A stretch of 5,765 bases of DNA from DAOUMF01 sp034411955 (lineage in GTDB: Bacteria > Chloroflexota > Dehalococcoidia > SM23-28-2 > RBG-16-64-32): positions 1 to 5,765 of the forward strand of contig DAOUMF010000007.1 in NCBI GenBank assembly GCA_034411955.1, in the 5' to 3' direction. The first letter of the stretch is position 1, and the number at the start of each line of letters is the position of its first letter. Position numbers and translations under genes: made by a program. The notes below the pieces were generated by a model. The model was given only the letters and a program-made list of their open reading frames with translations, made no database searches and had not been told where the DNA came from. Of this stretch, positions 1-5,329 are shown piece by piece.

Positions 1-575
1 GGGGCGCCCAGCCCGGCATCGACGACGACGGGCACGCCGGCGTTCTCGACGATGATCTGTATCTCCTCCAGAGTGAACACGCCGCGGCCGGAGCCGAGGG
101 GGGAGCCGAGGGGCATGACGGTGGCGCAGCCGACCGCCTCCCGCCTACGCGCCAGGACGGGGTCGGCGTGAATGTAGGGGAGAACGGTGAACCCCTCGCT
201 GATGAGGGTGCGGGCGGCCGCCAGCGTCTCTACGGGGTCGGGTAGGAGGTATCGGGGGTCGGGGATCACCTCCAGCTTCAACCAGTTGGAGCCCGTGAGC
301 TCGCGGGCGAGGCGGGCGGTGAACAGCGCCTCGTCGACGGTACGGCTGACGGCGGTGTTGGGCAGGAGAGTATAGCGCTGCCAGTCCAGATGATCCATCA
401 GGTTGGGCTCATCGGGTTTATCCAGGGGGAGGCGGCGAATGGCGACGGTGACGATCTCGGCACCGGAGGCGTCGATGGCTGCGACCATCTCCTCCATGCT
501 GCGCCACTTGCCGGTGCCGACGATGAGGCGCGAGCGGAACGTCTTGCCGGCTATGATCAGGGGGTCATCAGTCAT
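1..575 (-). CDS. thiG: Thiazole synthase ThiG (C-terminus beyond the left window edge)
   Basis: ThiG builds the thiazole phosphate half of thiamin in the cytoplasm from 1-deoxy-D-xylulose 5-phosphate, dehydroglycine and the thiocarboxylate of ThiS. The 191 residues visible read as a ThiG (beta/alpha)8 barrel. They include the N-terminal LIVGTGKW turn (17-24), NWLKLEVIPD (97-106) holding the predicted Schiff-base lysine K100 with E102, the phosphate-binding MPLGSPLGSG (154-163), and VVVDAGLG (183-190) with the conserved D186. About 65 residues of a usual 255-260 are missing off the edge. Residues 134-138 read YIHAD where many ThiGs have a Y-T/C-T/D-DD sequence, which is a minor variation. The ATG at 573-575 is chosen because MTDDPLIIAGKTF is a normal ThiG start and a GAGGTAAGG ribosome-binding sequence lies just upstream, overlapping the stop of the preceding gene 10 nt away. 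It is the last visible gene of the riboswitch-controlled operon. Its partners ThiS and ThiO/ThiH are not in the window. The identification is firm. Confidence 0.95.
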   Translation of the reverse strand, partial: MTDDPLIIAGKTFRSRLIVGTGKWRSMEEMVAAIDASGAEIVTVAIRRLPLDKPDEPNLMDHLDWQRYTLLPNTAVSRTVDEALFTARLARELTGSNWLKLEVIPDPRYLLPDPVETLAAARTLISEGFTVLPYIHADPVLARRREAVGCATVMPLGSPLGSGRGVFTLEEIQIIVENAGVPVVVDAGLGA

Positions 576-585
576 GGTTTGATCC

Positions 586-1176
586 TTACCTCGTCTCTTG
601 CATGAGCAAGCGCAGTACTTCCGCGCTGTGGCGGTCGATTTCTCGCAGCATAAGTCCCCACCTGGTCCCACGGGCCGCATGTCCGATGGCGAGACAGTTG
701 AACGCTGACTTGACATCCTGAATAAGCTTGTCGAAGTCCCGCTTTATCAATGGATCGCCGCGCTTGGGATTTGCGTCAATGTGTGCTATCTGTTGATTTC
801 TCCTACGCCTGAGTCTCTGAAGTATCTTCCTGTTGCTTTGAAGCTGTGTCCAAGCGGCATCGAGCTCGTCGCGTGTGCGGTTAGGTACGAGGCTAGGCTG
901 TCGCCTCGCCGCATTCAGCAATACCCAGAGGCTCGCAGTATTCCGGTGTCTGTCAAACAGCTTAGCGAACTGGAAGAACGTCATCGTGAATAGGGCATTG
1001 CCTATCGGCGTGAAGAACCCTTTGAAGTCTCCTAGCATCTTATCTTGCGCTTCCAGCGACCAAGAGGCGCTGTCGTCGCGAAATGCGATTCGTAGCCAGA
1101 GGTTGTAGGAGGCCAACCCTTGGGTGATTGCCTGTCGCAGTAGATCCAGCCGCCTCCCGAATTCTTCACTGGTCAT
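586..1176 (-). CDS. HEPN-domain protein, AbiU2-like (putative RNase or toxin-related)
   Basis: This 196-aa, mostly helical, soluble-looking protein has no signal peptide. Its best clue is RRRRNQQIAHID (123-134): R126-N-X4-H132 followed by D134 matches the R-X4-6-H motif that forms the RNA-cleaving site of HEPN domains. The general layout is a helix rich in F/L at 51-76, a spaced linker, the R..H motif, then a C-terminal helix. It resembles the AbiU2-like HEPN group, seen mostly in abortive-infection and other defence settings. The ATG overlaps the nitrilase stop (ATGA, 1173-1176), and GAAGG lies 7 nt upstream, so translational coupling is likely. The stop is 10 nt before thiG. One hand-counted line (781-840) is 45% GC, against 63% for a line of thiC (2701-2760), which suggests later acquisition. 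No partner nucleotidyltransferase (MNT) gene is adjacent. The HEPN assignment rests on the motif and overall character, not on a search. Nuclease activity is inference. Confidence 0.65.
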   Translation of the reverse strand: MTSEEFGRRLDLLRQAITQGLASYNLWLRIAFRDDSASWSLEAQDKMLGDFKGFFTPIGNALFTMTFFQFAKLFDRHRNTASLWVLLNAARRQPSLVPNRTRDELDAAWTQLQSNRKILQRLRRRRNQQIAHIDANPKRGDPLIKRDFDKLIQDVKSAFNCLAIGHAARGTRWGLMLREIDRHSAEVLRLLMQETR

Positions 1177-2189
1177 TGCGTGGCCTTCGCTCTGCGGGGC
1201 GTCTTCTTCGGCGTGTCCTCGTTCCCGCCCGGCGCGACCGGCTGCGACCTTATCATCGGCCGCGGCTCAGTGTGGACGATGAGTTCGAACACGTCGGGCC
1301 GGGCGTAGTGACCAGCCACGTCCAGCATCCACTTGGGGCCGCGCATGAGAGCGGGATCGACCTCTGCATAGAGGATGCCCTCTTCCTCGTGCAATGGGCC
1401 GGCGATGAATTCGCCCTCGGGGTTGACGATGGCGCTGTCGCCGACGTTCACCCACTCGCCACGGACGGCCCGGAAGAACTCGCGGAACTGGAACTGCTCC
1501 GGGATGTCGTCCACGCGCTCGACGATGGAGCAACCGACGACGTAGACCCGGCCCTCCTTGGCGATGTGGCGCAGGGTGGAGAGCCAGGGCTCACCCCGAT
1601 CCCAGGTCGCCGCGACGTAGATCTGCGTACCCCAGGCGTACATGGCGTAGCGGGCCAGGGGCATGTAGTTCTCCCAGCAGATCAGTCCGCCCAGCTTTCC
1701 GAACGGGGTGTCGTATGCCTCCAGGGTGCTGCCGTCTCCCTGCGCCCACACCAGCCGTTCGCCGCCGGTGGGCACGAGCTTCCGGTGCTTGCCGAGGATA
1801 TTGCCCTGAGCGTCAATGTAGAGCAACGTGTTGTAGAGGCTGGCCCCGCTCGCTTCGGTATTGCGCTCGGTCATGCCCACGACCACGTGCGCCTTGGCGC
1901 GCTTGGCGGCCTGGCATAGCCGCTGCGTCGCCGCGCTGGGGATCTCGACCGCGTTGGCCAGGAGCCGGGCGTACAGATCGCTGAGTATTCCGTCCTGGCC
2001 GGGAGGAACGACCCACACCCAGTCGGGATAGGCCGGGACGAACGACTCGGGGAATACGACGATGCGGGCGCCGTTGCGTGTCGCTTCGGCGATCAGCCCG
2101 GCGGCTTTGTCAACCGTGGCATCGCGATCAAGGTACACGGGCGCTGCCTGAACGGCCGCAATCCTAAAGCTGCCATCCGGGGTGGGCAT
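1173..2189 (-). CDS. Nitrilase-superfamily carbon-nitrogen hydrolase
   Basis: This is a 338-aa enzyme of the nitrilase superfamily, most like branch 1 (true nitrilases, cyanide hydratase type), which hydrolyse R-CN to acid plus ammonia or to amide. The catalytic triad is complete: E48 in VVFPESFVPAYP, K137 in GKHRKLVPTGGERLVW (with the second glutamate E144), and C171 in GGLICWENYMPLAR. The CWENYMPLAR signature after the nucleophile is typical of aliphatic and aromatic nitrilases rather than amidases. The length is normal. Residues 310-338 form a Pro/Lys/Arg-rich tail that is probably disordered. The start is the ATG at 2187-2189. It gives MPTPDGSFRIAAVQAAPVYL, follows a GGGAG ribosome-binding site, and begins 2 nt after the thiC stop. 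A longer in-frame start at 2306 would sit inside thiC and is rejected. Its position between thiC and a HEPN gene, ahead of thiG, puts it under the TPP riboswitch. The natural substrate is unknown; a role in precursor salvage or in detoxifying a pathway nitrile is only a guess. Confidence 0.9.
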   Translation of the reverse strand: MPTPDGSFRIAAVQAAPVYLDRDATVDKAAGLIAEATRNGARIVVFPESFVPAYPDWVWVVPPGQDGILSDLYARLLANAVEIPSAATQRLCQAAKRAKAHVVVGMTERNTEASGASLYNTLLYIDAQGNILGKHRKLVPTGGERLVWAQGDGSTLEAYDTPFGKLGGLICWENYMPLARYAMYAWGTQIYVAATWDRGEPWLSTLRHIAKEGRVYVVGCSIVERVDDIPEQFQFREFFRAVRGEWVNVGDSAIVNPEGEFIAGPLHEEEGILYAEVDPALMRGPKWMLDVAGHYARPDVFELIVHTEPRPMIRSQPVAPGGNEDTPKKTPRRAKATQ

Positions 2190-2191
2190 CG

Positions 2192-3553
<1,362 letters not shown>

Positions 3554-3560
3554 GCCGTTT

Positions 3561-3566
3561 CCCCTT
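3561..3566 (-). promoter_or_regulatory. thiC ribosome-binding site
   Basis: AAGGGG read on the minus strand ends 7 nt before the thiC ATG (3551-3553). It lies downstream of the riboswitch terminator, which fits control by premature termination rather than by masking of the ribosome site. Confidence 0.7.
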
Positions 3567-3572
3567 TCTAGA

Positions 3573-3592
3573 CCTGCCTGCCGGTAGGCAGG
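3573..3592. repeat. Dispersed palindrome, copy 1 (thiC leader)
   Basis: CCTGCCTGCCGGTAGGCAGG differs by one base from the core of the copy at 5211-5234. The arms CCTGCCT/AGGCAGG can form a 7-bp hairpin in the RNA of either strand. Here the element sits between the riboswitch terminator (3597-3624) and the thiC ribosome-binding site, so read-through mRNA would carry an additional hairpin about 20 nt before the start codon. It has no poly-T tract of its own on the thiC strand. Confidence 0.8.
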
Positions 3593-3596
3593 AGCG

Positions 3597-3624
3597 AAAA
3601 ACGCCGCTGGGCTTGACCAGCGGC
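3597..3624 (-). terminator. Riboswitch-controlled intrinsic terminator upstream of thiC
   Basis: On the minus strand the stem GCCGCTGG (3617-3624) pairs with CCAGCGGC (3603-3610) around a 6-nt loop. One G and then five T residues (3597-3601) follow. This is a standard rho-independent terminator placed between the TPP aptamer and thiC. The 5' arm is also complementary to the end of the aptamer: ACCAGCG at 3649-3655 with CGCTGGT at 3616-3622. An antiterminator can therefore form when TPP is not bound. Confidence 0.88.
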
Positions 3625-3636
3625 TCCTTCGTTCGA

Positions 3637-3735
3637 GTGATCTCCCTTCGCTGGTATTACCCAGATCAGGTTCCGGCGGTCGGCGGCTGATCCTGCCGCC
3701 CTCTCAGCCCGTGGCCACGAGCTCCCGCTGCGGAT
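3637..3735 (-). promoter_or_regulatory. TPP riboswitch (THI element)
   Basis: Read on the minus strand, the leader contains the THI-box core in the right order. CGGGAGCTC (about 3720-3728) begins it. GGGCTGAGAGG with the invariant CUGAGA follows (complement of 3701-3707). A variable GC-rich P3 arm comes next. The last block, ACCTGATCTGGGTAATACCAGCGAAGGGA, is spread over 3643-3671. This aptamer binds thiamin pyrophosphate, with the CUGAGA side contacting the pyrimidine and the P4/P5 side the pyrophosphate. It lies directly downstream of a predicted promoter and upstream of an intrinsic terminator, so TPP binding should stop transcription before thiC, the nitrilase, the HEPN gene and thiG. I could not fully resolve the P1 helix by eye, so the outer limits are approximate. 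Confidence 0.95.
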
Positions 3736-3751
3736 ATTCGGTTGCAGGTTT

Positions 3752-3780
3752 AGGGTAGCATTGGTGAAGGGGGCCGTCAA
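3752..3780 (-). promoter_or_regulatory. Predicted promoter of the thiC operon
   Basis: On the minus strand, TTGACG (3775-3780) is separated by exactly 17 nt from TACCCT (3752-3757), a sigma70-type arrangement with a good -35 and a weak -10. Transcription would start near 3744-3746, about 10 nt before the riboswitch, which is where a riboswitch leader should begin. Confidence 0.6.
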
Positions 3781-3813
3781 CGGCCAATGCCCCCACGAAC
3801 CCGACGCCCGCCG

Positions 3814-3857
3814 TTAACCGAATCTCAACCCTGCGTTCGTAAAGAAACGGTTGACGC
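3814..3857 (+). repeat. 44-bp promoter-type direct repeat, copy A
   Basis: This element matches 4191-4234 at 39 of 44 positions with no gaps. It contains TTAACC (3814-3819) and TCAACC (3825-3830), offset by 11 nt. A poorer third site, GTTCGTAA (3835-3842), follows, and then TTGACG (3851-3856). Half-sites on one face of the helix, running into a -35 box, are the layout of an OmpR/PhoB-family activator site. TTAACC-like half-sites also recall Bacillus and cyanobacterial Pho boxes. The repeat itself is plain in the sequence. The regulator identity is inference. It lies about 33 bp upstream of the thiC -35 box in the opposite direction. Confidence 0.75.
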
Positions 3858-3879
3858 TCTACGGGACGGGGGATAGCCT
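3851..3879 (+). promoter_or_regulatory. Predicted promoter of the 31-aa peptide gene
   Basis: TTGACG (3851-3856), a 17-nt spacer and TAGCCT (3874-3879) mirror the TTGACG-17-TACCCT layout of the thiC promoter. The start would fall near 3886, giving a leader of only about 20 nt before the ATG at 3909. The weak -10 and the repeated box overlapping the -35 suggest an activator-dependent promoter. Confidence 0.5.
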
Positions 3880-3908
3880 GGAATTAAGGCCAAAAGGGAG
3901 GGTTTGAG

Positions 3909-4004
3909 ATGATCGCAACGATGACCGGAATGTTTGTCCTGGCAGCACTGATCGTGAGCAGCCTCATTATCCACACCGGAGGCGCGGGCATCACCTGGCT
4001 TTGA
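3909..4004 (+). CDS. Small single-span membrane peptide, 31 aa, function unknown
   Basis: A short ORF starts at ATG 3909 and ends at TGA 4002-4004. It reads MIATMTGMFVLAALIVSS, then LIIHTGGAGITWL. Residues 8-21 (MFVLAALIVSSLII) form one hydrophobic helix long enough to enter a membrane, followed by a short glycine-rich tail. It has an unusually good ribosome-binding site, AGGGAGGG at 3895-3902, 6 nt before the ATG. A promoter-like pair lies at 3851-3879 and a strong terminator at 4056-4085, so it looks like a complete monocistronic unit of about 200 nt. I recognise no family. Small hydrophobic peptides of this size include type I toxins, regulators of membrane complexes and stress peptides. 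Nothing here chooses between them. The alternative is a dual-function small RNA in which the ORF is incidental, but the ribosome-binding site argues against this. Confidence 0.6.
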   Translation: MIATMTGMFVLAALIVSSLIIHTGGAGITWL

Positions 4005-4023
4005 GATTTCTCCTCCTTTCCAG

Positions 4024-4045
4024 TCGCCGCTGGCAGAAGCGGCGA
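4024..4045 (+). other. Stem-loop in the 3' region of the peptide transcript
   Basis: TCGCCGCT (4024-4031) and AGCGGCGA (4038-4045) form a perfect 8-bp stem with a 6-nt loop, 20 nt after the peptide stop and 10 nt before the terminator hairpin. It has no T tract, so it is not a terminator. It probably stabilises the RNA or gives it structure. Confidence 0.6.
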
Positions 4046-4055
4046 AGCGAGGACG

Positions 4056-4085
4056 GCGCCCACTCTGGTGGGCGCTTCTTCTTTC
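4056..4085 (+). terminator. Intrinsic terminator of the peptide transcript
   Basis: GCGCCCAC (4056-4063) pairs with GTGGGCGC (4068-4075) around a TCTG tetraloop, followed by the T-rich TTCTTCTTTC (4076-4085). It is a rho-independent terminator for plus-strand transcription, closing the unit that begins near 3886. Confidence 0.85.
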
Positions 4086-4190
4086 GGGTAGAACGCGGCC
4101 GAAGAGGGAGGACCCTCATCCTTTCACCTTCGTCCGAGGCCACTGGCGCCGCCCCCGGTCAAATACTCCTTGGCGTGCCTCATCCCCCAA
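4086..4190. other. Spacer between the twin modules, no feature seen
   Basis: Between the first module's terminator and the second copy of the 44-bp box I find no ORF with a ribosome-binding site, no tRNA-like fold and no strong hairpin. Reading frames crossing it lack start signals. Confidence 0.5.
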
Positions 4191-4234
4191 TTAACCGAGT
4201 CTCAACCGTGCGTTGGTTAAGAAATGGTTGACGC
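4191..4234 (+). repeat. 44-bp promoter-type direct repeat, copy B
   Basis: This is the second copy of the element at 3814-3857, 377 bp downstream in the same orientation and differing at 5 of 44 positions. TTAACC (4191-4196), TCAACC (4202-4207), GTTGGTTA (4212-4219) and TTGACG (4228-4233) keep exactly the same spacing. The flanking sequence is unlike copy A, so similarity stops at the box. A -10 is less clear than in copy A: TACGCA at 4252-4257 with an 18-nt spacer is the best I see. Confidence 0.75.
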
Positions 4235-4257
4235 CCTCCAGCGGCGGGGACTACGCA

Positions 4258-4350
4258 GGTACACGGAAAGCATCGCTTCCTCCAGCAGCCCACGACGGCG
4301 GCAGCGGCGGTGAGACCGGCGCCCGATTTTTCGGGCGCCGCTCCTTTTTT
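4258..4350 (+). ncRNA. Candidate small RNA downstream of copy B
   Basis: From the expected start after the copy B box to the terminator T tract is only about 90 nt. It contains no ATG and no GTG preceded by a ribosome-binding site, so it is unlikely to encode a protein. A C/U-rich stretch (CTTCCTCCAGC, 4276-4286) and a 10-bp terminator stem at its 3' end give it the build of a small regulatory RNA. The start is estimated from the -35 position, so the 5' end is uncertain by several bases. It could instead be a decayed duplicate of the peptide module. No known RNA family is recognised. Confidence 0.4.
4317..4350 (+). terminator. Strong intrinsic terminator ending the copy B transcript
   Basis: CGGCGCCCGA (4317-4326) pairs perfectly with TCGGGCGCCG (4331-4340) around TTTT, followed by CTCC and six T residues (4345-4350). 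The T tract is on the plus strand, so it terminates the rightward transcript. On the minus strand the same hairpin follows the thiD stop by 23 nt but has no U tract after it. Confidence 0.88.
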
Positions 4351-4363
4351 GGCGACGCCAGAC

Positions 4364-5155
4364 CTACTCGTCCCACCAGGGGTAGAAGTGGTGGACGGGG
4401 CCGTGGCCGCGGCCGATGGGGTAGGCGCGGCGCAGCGCCTCCGTCAGATACTCTTTGGCACGGCCCACGGCCTCGGCCAGGGGCTCCCCCCGAGCCAGGC
4501 AGGCGGCGATGGCGGAGGCGAAGGTGCAGCCGGTGCCGTGGGTGGAGGTGGTGTCGATGCGGGGGGGCGAGTACTCCCGAATGGCGCTGCCGTCGTAGAG
4601 GACGTCCACGGCTTCTGCCCCCTCTCGGTGGCCGCCCTTCACCACCACAGCGCCAGCGCCCAGGCCCACGATCTCCTCGGCAGCCCTGCGGACGTCGTCG
4701 TCGGAGCCGATGGGATGGCCAGCCAGCACCTCCGCTTCCGGGAGGTTGGGAGTGACGACGGTGCACAGGGGGAGGAGAAGGTCACGGAGGGCGGCCACGG
4801 CATCCTCCCGCAGCAGGCGGTGGCCGCTCTTGGCCACCATCACCGGGTCCACCACCAGGTTGGACAGTCCGTGATCTCGCACCCTGGCAGCGACCACCTC
4901 GACGATGGACGCGCTGGCCAGCATGCCCGTCTTGACGGCGTCCGGCCGGATGTCCGCCACCACCGCGTCGATCTGGGCGGCCACGATGTCCGGAGACATC
5001 TCCTGGACGGCGGTGACACAAAGGGTGTTCTGAGCGGTGACGGCGGTGATGGCCGAGGTGCCGTAGACACCCAGGGCGGCGAAGGTCTTGAGGTCGGCCT
5101 GGATACCGGCCCCTGCACTGGAATCGGAGCCGGCGATGGTGAGGACGGAGGTCAT
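4364..5155 (-). CDS. thiD: Hydroxymethylpyrimidine/phosphomethylpyrimidine kinase ThiD
   Basis: ThiD is a ribokinase-fold enzyme that phosphorylates HMP to HMP-P, and then HMP-P to the diphosphate that is joined to thiazole phosphate. At 263 aa it has the usual length. Motifs are LTIAGSDSSAGAGIQADLKTF (from residue 5), AVTAQNT (38-44, HMP-binding Q42), DPVMVAKSGHRLL (103-115), TPNLPEAEVL (135-144), VVKGGH (171-176) and STHGTGCTFASAIAA (204-218). The last contains the anion hole and the conserved C210. The ATG at 5153-5155 is preferred because MTSVLTIAGSDSSAGAG is the standard start. A TTG 33 nt further upstream (5186-5188) would add 11 atypical residues and lies inside the predicted promoter. 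It is transcribed separately from the thiC operon and shows no THI box upstream. The gene is convergent with the candidate small RNA at its 3' side and divergent from yjbQ at its 5' side. Confidence 0.97.
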   Translation of the reverse strand: MTSVLTIAGSDSSAGAGIQADLKTFAALGVYGTSAITAVTAQNTLCVTAVQEMSPDIVAAQIDAVVADIRPDAVKTGMLASASIVEVVAARVRDHGLSNLVVDPVMVAKSGHRLLREDAVAALRDLLLPLCTVVTPNLPEAEVLAGHPIGSDDDVRRAAEEIVGLGAGAVVVKGGHREGAEAVDVLYDGSAIREYSPPRIDTTSTHGTGCTFASAIAACLARGEPLAEAVGRAKEYLTEALRRAYPIGRGHGPVHHFYPWWDE

Positions 5156-5165
5156 GGCACCATCC

Positions 5166-5195
5166 AACCTAGCGTCGAGGCGGGCCAAGGGTCAA
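5166..5195 (-). promoter_or_regulatory. Predicted thiD promoter, probably giving a leaderless mRNA
   Basis: On the minus strand, TTGACC (5190-5195), an 18-nt spacer and TAGGTT (5166-5171) form a sigma70-like pair. The expected start, 6-8 nt past the -10, is only about 3-5 nt before the ATG (5155). No canonical ribosome-binding site is well placed upstream of the ATG, which fits leaderless translation. Confidence 0.45.
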
Positions 5196-5210
5196 GTCCG
5201 CCCGCACGCG

Positions 5211-5234
5211 GCCCTGCCTGCCGGCAGGCAGGGC
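5211..5234. repeat. Dispersed palindrome, copy 2 (thiD/yjbQ intergenic)
   Basis: This is a perfect 24-nt palindrome whose central 20 bases (5213-5232) are CCTGCCTGCCGGCAGGCAGG. The copy at 3573-3592 differs by one base. Both copies lie outside genes, as expected of a REP-like or other short dispersed palindromic element. Neither has a T tract that would make it a classical terminator. Confidence 0.85.
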
Positions 5235-5276
5235 TACCGCTGCTGGCGGGCCTGTCCGCCGTAAGCGGAACTGCCC

Positions 5277-5282
5277 TATAAT
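5277..5282 (+). promoter_or_regulatory. Perfect TATAAT -10 box upstream of yjbQ
   Basis: TATAAT at 5277-5282 would start transcription near 5289, about 40 nt before the yjbQ ATG. No good -35 hexamer is found 16-19 nt upstream. A small hairpin, TCCGC (5255-5259) with GCGGA (5265-5269), occupies that region. Confidence 0.45.
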
Positions 5283-5299
5283 GAGTCGGCGAAGGCCAG

Positions 5300-5318
5300 C
5301 CCTGAGCCCGCCGAAGGG
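5300..5318. repeat. REP-like element CCCTGAGCCCGCCGAAGGG
   Basis: This 19-base imperfect palindrome has CCCT/AGGG ends and resembles the CCCTGAGC...CGAAGGG type of short repeat dispersed in many high-GC bacterial genomes. Its 3' end AAGGG forms the first part of the yjbQ ribosome-binding site AGGGAGG (5315-5321). Only one copy is in this window, so repeat status rests on recognition of the motif. Confidence 0.5.
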
Positions 5319-5329
5319 AGGCAGCTATT

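Noticed and set aside
1128..1919. Plus-strand ORF opposite the nitrilase gene
   Set aside because: It is the antisense frame of an enzyme with an intact catalytic triad; no start signal or recognisable domain.
3568..3780. Minus-strand 70-codon ORF upstream of thiC
   Set aside because: It covers the promoter, TPP aptamer and terminator; the sequence is explained by RNA structure, and there is no ribosome-binding site.
4001..4231. Plus-strand 76-codon ORF overlapping the peptide's stop
   Set aside because: It reads through two hairpins, one a terminator, and into the copy B box; Arg/Ser-rich, no ribosome-binding site.
4276..4286. Pairing of the candidate small RNA's CUUCCUCC stretch with the peptide gene's AGGGAGG ribosome-binding site
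   Set aside because: Only about 6 bp including a G-U pair, and any C/U-rich stretch matches any Shine-Dalgarno; not enough to propose an antitoxin-type RNA from sequence alone.
3573..5234. Composite mobile element bounded by the two palindrome copies
   Set aside because: No transposase, no target duplications, and the block contains the riboswitch and part of the thiC leader; dispersed repeats explain the two copies more simply.
4310..5281. Plus-strand ORF opposite thiD
   Set aside because: It runs through a terminator hairpin and the palindrome, and has antisense-type Gly/His/Asp-rich composition; thiD is certain on the other strand.
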